Origin: Polytrichum commune
Taxonomy: Eukaryota > Streptophyta > Polytrichopsida > Polytrichales > Polytrichaceae
Assembly: GCA_950295325.1 (NCBI GenBank)
Contig: OX485804.1
Location: 18,602,001-18,666,000 of the forward strand
Direction: 5' to 3'
DNA: 64,000 bases
Shown: one piece after another, positions 24,016 through 37,705 of the stretch
Position numbering within the stretch: position 1 is the stretch's first letter
Layout of the letters: each line of letters opens with the position of its first letter
Made by a program: the position numbers and the translations under genes
The notes under the pieces: model-generated
What the model saw: only the letters and a program-made list of their open reading frames with translations
What the model was told of the DNA's origin: nothing
Database searches by the model: none

Positions 24016-24625
24016 TAGTAAGGCCACACTTTTCTTTTGCACTTCCTTAACATACCCGAGTTTCCTTATTCCCCCACCCCTATTGGATATGGGAAGATTA
24101 GCTTAGTGTCTCTCTTTAGACAGCCCCTCGCAAGGACCACTGCAAGCGGCTAAGGATTCGTGGTGTCTACGTAAACTCCATTCATCCGTTACGGTGGCGA
24201 AAAATGTAGTGAAATGTTTAATAGCTTGAATAGCATTGTTTTTAGGTGACTTGACTTTGAAAATAGTATTAGAGACCTTGAACTGGTCCAGTTGGAATGA
24301 ATCGGCCCTCAACTTTGTAGGAGACTTGTTTTTTATTATCAGAGTTCCTTCATCCACACGATGGATGAGTTTTTTCTTGGATGCCACGGATCCCCAAGCC
24401 TCTGCGAACCTAGTCGGAACATTATAGAGAGCTAAGACGATGTGGGCTTCTCGAGGCATGCGCAAGGTGTTGTTGGGCCGCGGGGAAAGGTAAGAGAAAT
24501 TTCTAGCAAACGAGAATGCCTCTCATCTATCCAACGTTAATGTTTTTTTTTTTTAAAAAGACCAACAAAAGTTTAAATAACCTCCTGTAGTTTCTTACAG
24601 TTCATCTCAACTTACTTGGTCAACA

Positions 24626-24949
24626 CTGCACAAAATATGATATTTAGTGTTTGATTACATTTAGTGTTGTTACCACCCTACCATGCTCAACACTAATTTT
24701 CAATTCATTGACAATTAGTGTTAGACATAAATGTGCCGCTACCTTCCCTACTGCCACCTACCTTATTATACCCTTTTTTTCATATCCTTATTAACACTAA
24801 ATTCAAACATGTAACTTCCACATATTACCATAGTTGATATTTAGTGTTTGAATTTACATTTAATGCTACTTACTTTCATAGGGTTATTGATATTTAGTGT
24901 ATGCATTCGTATATAGTGTATCAAACACCAAATATCTTATTTTGTGTAG
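24626..24949. mobile_element. MITE with CTACACAAAATATGATATTTAG-type ends
   Basis: The left end CACAAAATATGATATTTAGTG is matched inverted by AAATATCTTATTTTGTGTAG, for about 324 bp. It is rich in TTTAGTGTT motifs. A second copy starts at 63901 and runs off the window. The preceding 24016-24625 holds a 120-codon minus-strand open frame (24465-24103) with no recognisable family and no ATG at its start. Confidence 0.7.
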
Positions 24950-25482
24950 TTTTGGGCCTTTGAAACTATTTCCGGTGTTAAATTAGTATGGGAAAAAGTG
25001 GTGTTAATTTCAATAGTGGATGAATGTGAGATACACTTGTATGCAAGAATTTTCTCAGGCCTTTGATTATAGCCCAACATTCCTTGCCCACGCATAGGGA
25101 AGCGCAATAGCATTTACAAGAACTAACAAGTTCCAAGCTCTCTACGACACAACTGAGCAAATGATCAAACCCAACTACTTCAATTACACAAACACACTAG
25201 CAAAGTCAATTGAGGAACATGAAAGTTCGTATGCTATATTTGAAATGCATATGAATATTTTATGAACTCTTAGATTGGAATTCATAGATGGCATGTAATG
25301 ACTTTCCTTTTTCTTTTTAAGTATGTACATTTTAAGCTTGGATATGTACATGTACATTAGAAACCGTTATAGGCCATTGTCCATATCGTATCTTGGCACC
25401 TTGCTAAGCACATTAGGCCCAACCTTGGGAAAACATTTGAGACCGTGATGTTTTGACAAATAAAAGTAATATAGTTAAAGAA

Positions 25483-25523
<41 letters not shown>

Positions 25524-26340
25524 GAGCACAAACAAAAGACTCCACACTACACCGACTAGCCCAACTAGTGCGTGTTGCAATTTGGAGTGACACAGTGCTA
25601 TAACTATTATATGAGAATGTAATATTTTACCATGCAAAGTCATTCATGTTCTGTTATTTAAAAAGTTGAATTCATGAGTAAGGCATTATTGTACTCTGTA
25701 ACTCCAAATAGAAACACACATCAATGCATAATCATGTACCACACTCATTCATGCACTGAGAGAGAATTGTTGAATATGAATGTATTATCCATCCAACAAA
25801 CAAACTTGATATCTCATATATCGTTGATAAACTATGAGATATATATATATATATATATATAGTAAATAGATATAGCATTGAGTGATTCCAAATAGTAATG
25901 ACACTAAATACAATATTTAGTGTACTAGACACCTAATTATAGTACACAAGATCAAACCATTAGTGAAGGACTCGTTCGTTACTTGAAGAAGCTTTGCACC
26001 AAGTACTTTGCATGCCTCCTTAGTGGCAGAAGATCCGATAGAAAGGGTCCTTTGGTTTCATAACAACTACCAAGGGCATAAGAAAAAACTTGCCCCCTAT
26101 TGGTTGGTTGTTGCCCTAGGTCATAACACCTACCGAGATATGTTCACAACACCTATCAAGGGAGAGGGCCAATTGGGGGAGAAAGGAGGGTGAAAACGTT
26201 GATTACTATTGTAGAGTCTAGATGTTGTTAGTTTAATTCATTTAAAAGCCTTAAATCAAGATCAAGTGAACACCCTAAATTAATCTATCAAGTGAACGTA
26301 GATTGGGATGACTCACCAATCAACTTACATGGGTTCAATT
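24950..26340. repeat. Repeat-rich intergenic block with TAA and AT microsatellites
   Basis: It contains (ATA)n at 25484-25520, (AT)n near 25838-25861 and several GACACTAAATAC / ATTTAGTGT MITE fragments (25560-25930). No gene is supported. Confidence 0.5.
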
Positions 26341-26343
26341 TAA

Positions 26344-26825
26344 GGGGTGCTTCACACTATGGCCGAAGGTCAAGAGGACGTCAATTTCCACCAATCATAT
26401 TGCAAAAAACCAAGAGTTCGGCCTCCTAACCATGCACGCTGAGGCCAAAGTCGAAAGGTTGTCACAATTTAAAATGATTACTTTTTGGAAGAAGGCGACG
26501 AACTCTCAAAGGAGGTTTAGGGTCTGACGGGAATGGAAACCCAAACTATGGTCGAGTGCCCGTTGGTTTTCATAAAAATATCAATCATTGACAAGATGTT
26601 GGCCATTAGATTGGAGGGGTTGTTTTGGGCAAGGAATCAAGTGGGATGCTCCTTTGGGTTTGGACTTTGGGCTTGGCCTTTGGAGGCTTCACACTATGCC
26701 CGCCCAAAGGCTTCAATATCTATATTTTATGGGTTATTTTCAACCCATTACTTTGGACTCTCAACAAAGTTTCGCCACTCAATCCCGTGGCCTCTCCACT
26801 TCGAAGGCCATAGTGTGAAGCGGCC
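26344..26825. mobile_element. Tourist-like MITE with CTTCACACTATGGCC ends
   Basis: The left end GGGGTGCTTCACACTATGGCC is matched inverted by GGCCATAGTGTGAAGCGGCC. TAA lies on both sides (26341-26343 and 26826-26828), as in PIF/Harbinger. It is about 482 bp and non-coding. Overlapping short frames here are chance. Confidence 0.8.
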
Positions 26826-28479
26826 TAACTATCTCCCCCTCGTGGGCTGGCCACATGACCTAGCTTTGCTGCCCCACAACCGTTTTTAGCCGTTGTGGAG
26901 GCAGGGCAGCCAATTGAAGTTGTACAACACAACAACAAAAGTGAATACATCCAAGGCAAGCCATCACGTAGGCTGCAAAATGTAGTAAAAACAAAGACTG
27001 TGTTATATCCCAATGAAATAATCACACTACATGTGTTTCACTTGACACTAAATAAAACTTTTTCCAAAAAAATTACTTTGGCGTTCAATTTTCCACTTTC
27101 ACTGTTTCAGCCCAGGTCCTTCAAGGGCCACCCAGGCCATATGTCCAGCCCTTTGGTAGGTGTTAGGAACCACATTGTGCTGGGAGTGCTGTCTTGATTG
27201 GAAATCATCAGATAAGGTCCAACTAATGAATTTTAATACGCTGAGGTGGTGCAGAGGTGGCAATTTGTGGTCATTATGTGCCAAGCTATTTATAGTTAAA
27301 TAAAAACAAGGCTGCATTGAGATCTGTCAGATGTGGGCCCATGGTCAGTCGGCGCCTCAGATGAAATGTTCAATGTAAAAATTTATCAATTTACTAAATA
27401 ATTATCTCCACAAAGTTTCTCATACACGAGGTCATTTTCCCAGAATCGTCAAAACGATGATGCAATAACAAGAGAGCAGTGTATAAAATTTAAATGCAGA
27501 AAGTAAAGAAAATCCTGCCATATGTGTACAGGGGGTTTGGCGTTGATGTTCTTGTACAACTGACTGCAAATCTAGCAGCTCCATATTTGAACTCCAGATA
27601 TGTACCTGTTGTCAGTAACCCGGAAATAGAAAATCACTCAAAAGGACCATAGATGGGAATTTCTTATGTTGATAAATTGCGAGTAGGTCTTTTGTTTGAT
27701 AGAACTTTCAACAAGTTACAGTACCCATCCTCATATGAGTTCCACTCATATTCAATGACCATGTTTTTAAAGACTATACATGTACTACAATAAAATTGCT
27801 ATAATTTCTATTACATGTGCTTCAAAATTAACAAACTGAACACTTTATTATGAGAAGTTATGGACGGAGATTGTTCATATCTGTTATTCTTTATCTAATC
27901 ACATAAGATTGGGAAGAAATACATAGCCCACTTTCCAAGATGATTTACGAGAACGATGTACATGGCATTCAGTGCACATTGTCCACATGGTTAACATATG
28001 CCAAATTCAATTTTACATTATTCTATTAAAAGTTCCGAACAGATCAGACCTAGAGTTTCAGATAAGCCTGCTGAGGCTCATGAGTCATTACCAAGTTAAA
28101 GCATGCCTTTTCTTGGCTGACACGAGATTCATCCTCTTCATGTTCATGTGCCTGACTTTCCAAGAATAGATGCCCCTTATACCCAGGAACCATAGAATAC
28201 TGAGTATATTTCCCATTGCTGGACACAAGTATTCTCAGTGGAATGTAGGTACTTACCTAATCAAACCTGTACACACTTTTTGCAATAATAAGTTGCATAT
28301 TACCTACATCTTGCCGACTTGTTCAGCAAGGTCCAAGAAGTTGCTAGACACATCTACAAAGTTTTATTTCACAATTTTTACAAACAAATCAAAGACCTCA
28401 ATTGACAGCGCGACCTTGACCTTGGTAGCACACAACGTTTTGAAGCACATTACACTACACTAGAGCTAGCTTTTTCTTT

Positions 28480-31400
28480 TTACACATTGCTCTGGAATAA
28501 AGTCACAGTTGCAATGTGCCCATTCTTCATAACCTGCACATATGCAACAGAATCAATGAACAGGGAGAATCGACCACTAGTTACAGATGAAGTTCAAAGA
28601 CTTCAGAAAAATTACTGATCATCCTAAAGGAATCCACGTAATACATCTCAAATTAATAAAGAAAAAACCAAAAGTTCACAACCTGTAACCGGTTGGACTT
28701 AGAAACGCTAGGATTTAGACCAATTATGCCCAAAAATCTCCCTGACACTGAACAGAATGCATAACTATATAATACAATGTAAAACCCTTGCAAATTGCAT
28801 AATAAACTTGACTATGAAATCAAATTGCGGCTGTTGAATGTAATAGTGAAGAGTATGAAACTCTTTATAATACTAAAATTCAACACAAAACTATAAAATT
28901 GAAGACAACCGGAGAACTTATCAACTATTGAAGATGGAAGCCCTCATCGTAAGGAGGTCTGTAGTTTAGGATTTAATGAAAGATATAAAAGGGAAGGATA
29001 TGAACCTCGAGAGCAATGTTCCGATAGCCATATACAAATGTTGGACCAAATGGATTGCTCACAGATCCTTGGGTCTGGATTGCAGCTCGACCTCCATCAC
29101 CTAAAATTCCCTGTTGTATTCATCATTGCCAACTGCAGCGTTAGTCATTCTTCTTTACACCAACCGACAGCTTATAATATTCTCAACCCATTCTATTGAT
29201 CCAAATCGTTTTTCAAACTAATAGACTTACCTACACAACTATAAAGAAACTTTGTTATAATCCAACAAAAAGCCTACAATTGGCACTGTTGAGTCAGTAA
29301 TGACATTTCTGGGCAGTGTGAAGTGACCATGTCTACTGAAGTTTCCTGTTCTAAGCTTTTCAAAACAAAATCTACTTGAAATTAAGAACACTAATTCACC
29401 ACAAGTGGAGCTCAGACATTTCCCAACTGCTAGTCAGAGAGGAAGTGTGATGTTCAAGGTATTATTTTACTGAATGTGAAGTATGGATGAGCTCATGCTC
29501 GTTAAAGGATGTTCTAGATCCAGTAGTAAACATCTAGGAACATCTCTGTTCCAATATATCTCTAAAAAATCAAATATCAATTTATGTAAGGCCATTACTT
29601 GTACTTGGCTCCACTTGGTATCAGCAGTAATACAGCGTTGAAGTCCATCACCATTAGCAACCTTGTCCAGTTCCTCCCCATTTTCACCTGCTACTGATCA
29701 CATGGCAAATGTCATGCTCAATATATCAATTGCTATGATAAAACAAATTCTCATTAAACAACAATCTTGCTGAGTAGAAGAATGCTAGCTTTTGCTATAT
29801 TATATTGTTATCATCAAATTTAACCAGTCTTGCAGCTACTGCCTTAACCTATAACTACCCATTTGTACAATAATGGATTTTTCTCAAAGGATAACAGAAT
29901 GACGAAAGTCTTTCAGCATTTAGAATATGTGGGATGCAAGTACTATAAAGAAACTTCTGATGGTTTCAGAAGTTGATTCTTACATGACTTTTCCAGGAAT
30001 TGAATTGTGAGCGGTTAGAATAAAGGCTTGCCCAGCTAAAGAGTCAAACAAGATTATATGAAGACTGAATAAAAGTTGTGTTCACTCACTGGGAGGAACA
30101 TGGATGAAAAAGTTGCACTTGATGTAGCAATTGAAGTCTGTGTGACCTGGAAAATTTGTGTGGAGGACAAACTTCTTGATGCGGTGTGTCTGCCAAGACA
30201 ACAAACCTTTGAGATTATAATGCACCTGTGGTATTTTGTAATAATGACACAGACTAATATTGCCAATTTCAAGGCTAACTACCTTGCTGTGCGCCTGTAT
30301 AAGGCTTTAACCCTCCACAATACTCAGTAAATTTCAAAGAAGTAGAACTTCACTGATGACAGTTCAAACCAGAACCATAAAATCTACTATACATACTCAT
30401 AGCAGATAGAGCAAGAAAGCCGCAAGATCATCAACAGATGTTAAAAAAATTGATTCTGTAAGAATGATTTCAGCTCACCCAAAACTCATCAAGTCCCTTG
30501 ACTCCTATGATATGGTGAGCAAAGTGTCATCACCATATAATCAGGCAAAAACCCTTCACCAATGAATTAGGTACGTAATTACAAAAGCCCATTTCAGCAC
30601 AAAGACTGGTGTAGATGTAGAAGGGAAAAAATGAGTTCAACTTCTGCACCTGACCATCGAACAAGATATCAATGCCGCGTGAAAAGTAGTTGTAAAAGTA
30701 ATCACCACACAATGCTGTGCGGGGTCTTGGATCCGAAGCGGAATGGATCACCATTGGGTCAACCTACAGCCAATAGAAAAAGCAAGACCAGATATTATCA
30801 GACTGTTTTTACTAAGGTACTGAAAGGTCTCCTTTAGTTGCAAGTTGTTAACCCTTGACTTCTTTGACAACAGAAGTTAATGGGAAGATTCCATGAAGCA
30901 ACAAATGTCTCCCCTAGAAACATCACGATTGAAATTTTCATGAGATTTAACCTCTGAAGAAAATCCAACCTGCTTTTGATGAATCCCACATGGCCGACCC
31001 AACTCTGCCCACACATCCTGCCAAGCAGACTCTTTCATCAGCTCGGCAAATCAACACAAATCCTAGTGGCAGGAAGGGTGGAATTGATAACCAGACCCAA
31101 AAACCTTATGAAACAAAAGGCAAGTGAGAAAATTTACCTGAGGAGAGGCACCAAAGGGCAAGTGTTGGCCACCCCCTGTGAACCATAGTTCCTCTGCTAA
31201 CTGGAACAGTCAAAGACACTCACATTATATTCTGAACAATGCATAAAGTATACCCCCAGTCTCTACTTTATTGTAGAACTTGCTGCTTCTAAGGTCTAAG
31301 GGAGACAATCCTAAAACCAACACTTCAAGCGTTGAGTATATCTACTATTATTAGATTGAGATTTTTTAATTGTTTCTCATTAGCCATTCAAAGGGCATTC

Positions 31401-34332
31401 CAATGCACCATGGAATGCCATATTTGTATCCCATATGCGAAGGTTATAAGTGCTGAAAGTTTTATTGGTACATGACCCAAAACCATCAGGGGAACCTGAT
31501 ATTAATGTGGTGGGCATTCTCAAAATCAAAGTGTACTTATTGTGGAAGATTTTAAAGTGTTAGTTTTGGGTGAGTTAATGGTTTAAGCATGCTCAACCTT
31601 ATCATACTATTCTCAAAACCTCACTCAAGCAGCAAGTCCTACAATAATTCACCTCCAAATGTGCATGATTTAGAATCTTCAGCATTTGCACCGTCCATAT
31701 CCGCATAACTTCTCTTTAAAGAAGAAATCAAATCTATGTGACGTTTTATGAAACAAGATTGCAATGATGAGGATTCCCAATCAGATGCATCAGATTTCAC
31801 CTTTGCGTGAACCTCTTCCATGTACAAGCTCCCAAGAGGAAGCTGAGGAGGCAAGGCAATCTTTAAGGGAGCACCAACACCAACTCCACCACCCACTGCA
31901 CTATCATATATACATACTCGTGACATAACTGGAGTGGTCCCATCAGGGAACTCCAAGGGCAACTCCGCTGCAAATCACAATGCTATGTCAGAAGCAACTC
32001 ACAAACTTGACAATATAAAAATCAACAGAAAGGATCAGGTGTAAGGTCACATCTCAATTTTTGTGGTGTGGAGCACAGGCAATGAGCACAAAGAATATGG
32101 TTGGTAGGAGTGAACTTTTTATCTAAATAAATTCAGAACCTGGTGTTAAGGAAATCTGGTAAATGTACAACAAACCAGTGCATAATCTGCCATAAATTAC
32201 TGAAAACATCATGTCTATTTTTTCTTTCTGGTGAAAAGAAGCTAGGTAATGAGGCTTGGGTTCTATTGACACTGACCTTCTCGGTGCTGGCAGCACTCTG
32301 TGTATTGTGCTGGAATAGGGAATGCAAATGAAAGACCCTGCACAATAGCCAGACACCTTCATAAGTGCAGAGATCAAAAGGTTTAAAATTGTTAAAGTAT
32401 CAAAACCACCGTATTACTGACAAAGGAAATCAATAACCAGATTCTACTCAAAAACATTTCCTCCACTGTTGAATGACCTCAGAAAACCAAACAGATATAT
32501 CTCAATATGATCACAGACGACTTACAGGATAGAACAATGTATATATGCAACGCTTCATATTGTATGTGCCTGGAAAGGTTGGCCCAAAGAGGGCATAGAC
32601 AGCAACAAAAGTAGCTGCAACACTTGGACCCCTGCATGTTTGAAAGTGGGGTGAGACCCATAAAAATTGGGGCAATAGCAAAATCGAAACATGGGAACCA
32701 TTCCAGCTCTTACCCAATTGATGAGGTGGCATAGCGCATTTGTAAGCGTTGTACATCAAATACCTCTATCAGTCTCAATCTCTGCAGAAGTACATGTGAA
32801 GAAGAGGTGTCAAACCACATGAATACATGACCACCAGTGCAAATAGAACATGGTGAAAGACATCCAACAGGCTGCCAACCAAAAACAATAAACATAAGTA
32901 CCTCCCTCTTTGATACAATAGAGTTATCCTCTACTCAACATGACTTTTAGTCTAGAGTTGATTGTTTTGCATACAACGCCTTCCATGTTCAGTAAGTTTT
33001 ACATGCATGCTTGGAGAGAGTGTGGAGGTTTCAACAAAGAACATTCCATTTCAGTTTGTTGAGGGTCATACTTATTTTTGCATGCTAAGAGGTGCCAAAC
33101 TGAATTTGGCCCTCAATGAACCAAAATAGGTTGCTCTTCATTCAAATTCAAACACTACTTCTGAGCATGCACCACAAGTGGAAAATAATTACTCACATGG
33201 TATTCAGAAAAAACCAATGGAAAATCATAGGGGACCAACTCCCAACCAAAAGTCCCATTGAGTTCAAGGATAACTCTAATATCATAAAGATGAGCCCATA
33301 TGATATTCCTCTGTTCCAATTGAGAGAATCAACAATACAGTGCATACCTGAGACCGTGATTCAAATCGAAGATGAAAGCCATGCTCAGGAAAGTTCAGGA
33401 CGAGATCCAATTGCAAAGGTTCCTGCACACTCTCAATCTTCACAATCTCCTTTTGCACCTCTCGTAAATGATGCAAAGGAGTGAAATGGTGTCCAGCATG
33501 AACCTCTCCTGTTTGCCTTCAAAAGGCTTGATATACGAGAGAAACAGGACCCTAAACTCTGTACGTATTCAAATACGCCCACATTACATTCTGACATCTG
33601 GGATGCAGGTTTGCTTGTAATACATTCCAATTATGCTTGGAAAATCTTCGCCCAGCTAATCCAACGCACAGAAAATCCTAAAACATGAATTCGATCCCAG
33701 GAAAAAAACCACCACAGCATCCTGTTACGAGGACACTATGAAACCCTAAGTAATCACTCTGATGTAATTCCAGGATAAGATGAACCCCTACATTAACTGC
33801 CTGAAAACCTTAAATCCTTAGCAAACACAAGCATTCAAAAATGCAAAAAACACAGTAGAAACTCACCTCATCGTTGTACTTCACTTGTACGACGTCGAAT
33901 ACAGCCCGATGTTGCTCCACATAAGCCAAGGCCTCACATACAGGCATTCCTGCCAAATCCATCATTAATGCTCCATCCACAAAGAAGACTTCACATAACA
34001 TAATCCCTAATCATCATCATCATCATCTTCATGCCACGACAGATCCTCAAAAAAACACATCCCTCGACTCTAATCCAATTCGCCTCACTCAAAATCCAAT
34101 ACCCTCCCAAAAGCTTCCACAACACACACACACATCACCCGAAAACCCTAATAATTATGATTGAGGCCATCTTCTCGCTACTCAAGCACTAGCAGATCCG
34201 AATCTCAGATTGTAATCGCTCTGTTTCTTGAAGAAATTGGCGAGAACTTGGATGGAGTGAATTGTGTGAGTCACCTATGATGAAGGCTCCCAGACCGGCG
34301 CCAGGCCTGAGGTCCAGCGTGAGCCCTCCCAT
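28480..34332 (-). CDS. PHAF1: UPF0183/PHAF1 family protein (C16orf70 homologue), 14 exons, 397 aa
   Basis: Minus-strand exons are 34332-34275, 33949-33867, 33422-33348, 32781-32714, 32631-32526, 32337-32277, 31967-31801, 31200-31138, 31017-30970, 30763-30650, 30189-30090, 29690-29599, 29110-29006 and 28533-28480. Every junction is GT-AG and in phase, and the total matches plant homologues (about 400 aa). Hallmarks in order are DLRPGAGLGAFIIGMPVCEA, FPEHGFHLRF, RLRLIEVFDVQRLQMRYA, FVAVYALFGPTFPG, LPLEFPDGTTPV, SLYMEEVHAK, HLPFGASPQDVWAELGRPCG, MVIHSASDPRP, DYFYNYFSRGIDILFDG, SNPFGPTFVYGY and NGHIATVTLFQ. Arabidopsis At3g51130 is the plant counterpart. The human protein PHAF1 associates with BCAS3 at phagophores during mitophagy. 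A plant role is inferred only. The start is the only in-frame ATG in exon 1. The exon 12 acceptor could shift by 3 nt. Confidence 0.95.
28585..28745 (-). repeat. AACCGGTT-family repeat inside PHAF1 intron 13
   Basis: This is an inverted copy with TAACCGGTTGGACTT and CGCTAGGATTT landmarks in complement, lying 50 bp from the acceptor of the last PHAF1 exon. Splice signals remain intact. Confidence 0.6.
32921..33276. mobile_element. TA-flanked MITE inside PHAF1 intron 3
   Basis: The ends are GAGTTATCCTC and its complement at GGATAACTC, with TA on both sides (32919-32920 and 33277-33278). The arms pair imperfectly over about 150 bp (CATGCTTGGAGAGAG against CTTCTGAGCATGC). The same family forms an almost perfect hairpin at 60030-60295. 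A TA target is typical of Tc1/mariner-mobilised MITEs. Confidence 0.8.
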
Positions 34333-34557
34333 AGCACCAAATCCTTGCCCCTCCAGTGTCGAGTATTTTGTGAAGCTCCTCTCCGATGATGATTGTGAGT
34401 GTTGATGAGGGAAGAAACGAAGCGCAGCAGTTCTTCCTGCGAAGCGAAGCAACGAAACGAACGAGCAAGCAAGCGTGCGGGAATGGAGCAAGCATCTCCA
34501 GCACGATTGCCACCTCGGATTCCACCACGGCAGGTCTGCCTACGTGTTCAACAAGTA

Positions 34558-35460
34558 CACTATTTTGTCTAACTAGTGCGGGCCACACTAATCCCATTTA
34601 CCCACACTATGTTTTATTACAATTAGGAGTGGCCCACTGTAATTTCCGGTGCGGAAAAGTTGTATGGGTTTTTCCGTCTGCATTTTTGGATGAAAATTCA
34701 AGGCAAGGCAAGTACTACCGTAGCACCATAGCTAGTTCGTGTTAAAATAATTCTCAAATAAAAAACCAAAAAAAATCGGAAATTACGAACCCAATCAAAC
34801 GAATAAGTGAAATTTTATATTACGAAGAAAAAAAATTAATGGATGTTTTGGACTCTTTTACGCTCCAACCATGTCAACGTGCCATAAGAGGTTGCATGCT
34901 AACGCGTTAATGACTCAGCACCCTGCTCACTCAAAGCAGCAAACTCTCTTTCTATATCCATCTCCCTCTTCTTCTTGCTAATAAGGATAAAAGAAAAATC
35001 AACATGCCGTTGTTTTGGTGCCATTTTTAACACTCTTCTCACGCATGTCAAAGTGCAAATACATACAAAAGACCTAACACATACACTATGCAAAGACAAA
35101 CAAGAACCACACTAAGTAAGGTTAAGGAGGATACTTAGGTTTAAGGCCAAGAAGCCACCATGAATGAATGAAAAAAACAACAAGCTACTTCCAGTATTGT
35201 TGGACCTTACAGGAAAAACGAATTAAATATTTTAAAATCATAGGACTGACAAAATTTCATAAATTAGATTTTTAGTTGACGAACCTTATTTTTCAAAAAA
35301 TAAATAATTTTTTGTTTCGAGATGCACGAACCAGCTATGGTGCTACAATATTTAAAAAACTAATGTCCACCAACGCAAGCACTATAAAATTAATGTGGGC
35401 CACACTAAATTCCAACCCAAATGAAATCCCCACCCACACTAATTAGACAAAACAATGTAG
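34558..35460. mobile_element. Inverted-repeat element upstream of PHAF1
   Basis: The left end CTATTTTGTCTAACTAGTG is matched inverted by CACTAATTAGACAAAACAATG. An inner pair (CTAGCTATGGTGCTACGG in complement against CCAGCTATGGTGCTAC) lies at 34710 and 35331. It is about 900 bp and non-coding. It starts about 225 bp upstream of the PHAF1 start codon, so it borders or replaces the promoter. Confidence 0.6.
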
Positions 35461-35469
35461 TAGTTAGTG

Positions 35470-36738
35470 CTCAACCTTCTTTACGAGTGATTTTACATGA
35501 GAGCCCAAGTCCAAGACACTTGGAGTCCAAAACATCCCTTAAATACCCCTTGGACTCGGATATAGTGTGTTTTTGATAAAAATCGATGAAAACAATTATC
35601 CACTTGAAACGGGTATTATAGAAAACATTATTATTGAAATATAATTTTTTAGTTCATTTTTTGTTGAGACAACCTCTTGAGTATCTATAGCTACAAAATT
35701 CATGCAACCGCCAAACATCTTTCATTTCTCGACATGTAGGATCCCAAGTCACTTTCTCATTCATTTTCTCACATGCTCACCCATGATCACTTTTATTTCC
35801 AGTGACCTTGTGTAAAACGAAGTTGGATTGCCCATCATTTCTCGCACCAATGAGCGAATTCAGAACGTGGTGGTCATGTTCATCAGTCACTAGACTAAAT
35901 ATTGTTTTCGGTGCTGTGTAAACATGCATGGCTTTTGGACATAAGATTGGACCCAAGCTTGAAGTTTGGTTTCTCAAAGTGGGTGGAGTATTTTCTTGAG
36001 TTGCGGTTGACAAGAATTAGTGGGGAAATGCTACCACAACGATGCCACTTTATACTTCTATACTTCAGGACAACAAAATTTGATCTCGACCGATAGGATC
36101 GCTCAATTTTGGAGTTTCTATGGACCCCAAAGGATGGACTCTTCATGTAACATACGGACTAACGTGAGTGTAAAAAGGGGTATTAATTGAGGCATTAGTG
36201 TACATAGTGTACATAAGGGAGATTCAATATTGTTTTTCTCTAGCAGGTGCATTTAAAGAGGTCATTAATTTATATTTTAAAGTAAAGGTAAATGTACTTA
36301 AGGGGGCACTAAGGTTTAGAGGAAAAATTGAGGATATATGTACTAGCTTAATCCACTAACCTTATTTCAAATAAACAACACGTGTTTTAGGGTCAAATTA
36401 TTATGAGTTACATCCTATAGATGCAAAAAAATTTAAGGACTTTCTCATTGGAAAAGTGAAAGGGAATTATATGTGTAATAAAAGCTTGTTTATTTCATCA
36501 TTCATGTTTTGTGTACATAGTGGAGACATTTATCAAATTAAATGAGAAAACATAGTATAATTACATGAGTCTATTTTCTAGCCTAATGTTAGTATATATA
36601 TATATAGTTATCTATAAAATTCTTATATATAGGGGGTATTATATCATAGTCATCCATGCACGTCATTTAAGTTTCCATTGAAGAGTCCCCCCAACAGGTT
36701 ATGGCCTTGGATGGGGCATTTATAAGAGGATGAAATCA

Positions 36739-36811
<73 letters not shown>

Positions 36812-37585
36812 CACACAAGCATAAACTCTCATCCATCCTACATATTAACTTGAAATCCTATAAGAGTATGGTTAATTCCTCGCAAATAACTTCAACCAAA
36901 CTACTACTACCTAATTATACTATCAAACTAATCAAAACTTAAACGAACAATGAACTGTACATTGTTTTAGGGCTTTTATGTTACTTGCTTGAATGACACG
37001 TACACTCATATGCGATAATTCCCTCTCTCCTAAGCTTAAGGCCCATCCCAACTTGGCTTTATCAAATACCCAAAGTCTTATTTTAAATTGGGTAAAGTTC
37101 TCTTTGTCATGTAGGAGGCATCTTAGTTGTCATGGTACACCTACAAGAACTTGCTCCGGAGATTTCTAAGTAGGATGTAGTAAAGTATCTTTCACACATG
37201 TTCATTGTTTTGTCTACCAAGCAATGACATGTTTGATAGTTTTTGAAGTAAGGTCAAATACCTCACCACTCATCTACTTTCCCATAGGGTTTTGTTATTG
37301 AAGCTCCTCGTGCCCTCATAGCTAAAACTGAGAGCAACCAACCACAAGGGCCAAAGCCCAATCTTTTAAAAGTCCTACACTCTTGCTTCATCTCTAGGTA
37401 CTAATGGGAGGGTCGGTGTTGGAGATTTCAAACCTCTGCTACTAAACCATGCCCACTAGGCTCGGGACTAGATAACGTCGATGGTGTGGAGGTTATGTAT
37501 TTTTTTTTAACTTTTAGGCTAAGTATGGTTCTACTACAGGCAGGTGGGAAAGGGGCATTATGTGATAATTGCTATTGATGACTGT
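35470..37585. other. Intergenic stretch, no gene recognised
   Basis: It holds a compound microsatellite (36738-36807: AT, then GT, then GA). The sequence is otherwise AT-rich without a supported coding region. Confidence 0.4.
36738..36807. repeat. Compound (AT)n(GT)n(GA)n microsatellite
   Basis: Uninterrupted AT, GT and GA dinucleotide tracts lie in succession. The two antiparallel frames over it are low-complexity artefacts. Confidence 0.9.
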
Positions 37586-37588
37586 GAA

Positions 37589-37705
37589 TGTGAAAGGAAC
37601 CACGTGCATGAGTTCTTCTTACAAAGTGAATCAATGAAATGGCACAAACACCTCTAGCACGCTTGCCACCTCATATTCCACCAACGCAGGGTTGTCTACG
37701 TAGAC
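37589..37705. repeat. Diverged duplicate of the PHAF1 upstream flank
   Basis: It shares, in the same orientation, GAGTTCTTC, GAAGCGAA-like, CTCTAGCACGCTTGCCACCTC and ATTCCACCAACGCAGG blocks with 34420-34550. There the text reads CTCCAGCACGATTGCCACCTC and ATTCCACCACGGCAGG. It carries no PHAF1 coding sequence. Confidence 0.5.

Noticed and set aside
24103-24465. 120-codon minus-strand ORF
   Set aside because: It does not begin with ATG and no family was recognised. Noted within the 24626 repeat entry rather than called as a gene.
25357-25643. ORFs with poly-Ile or poly-Leu runs
   Set aside because: They are translations of the TAA repeat.
34189-34491. Longer N-terminal extension of PHAF1
   Set aside because: There is no in-frame ATG upstream of 34332; the frame opens at TTG, and conservation starts near the ATG used.
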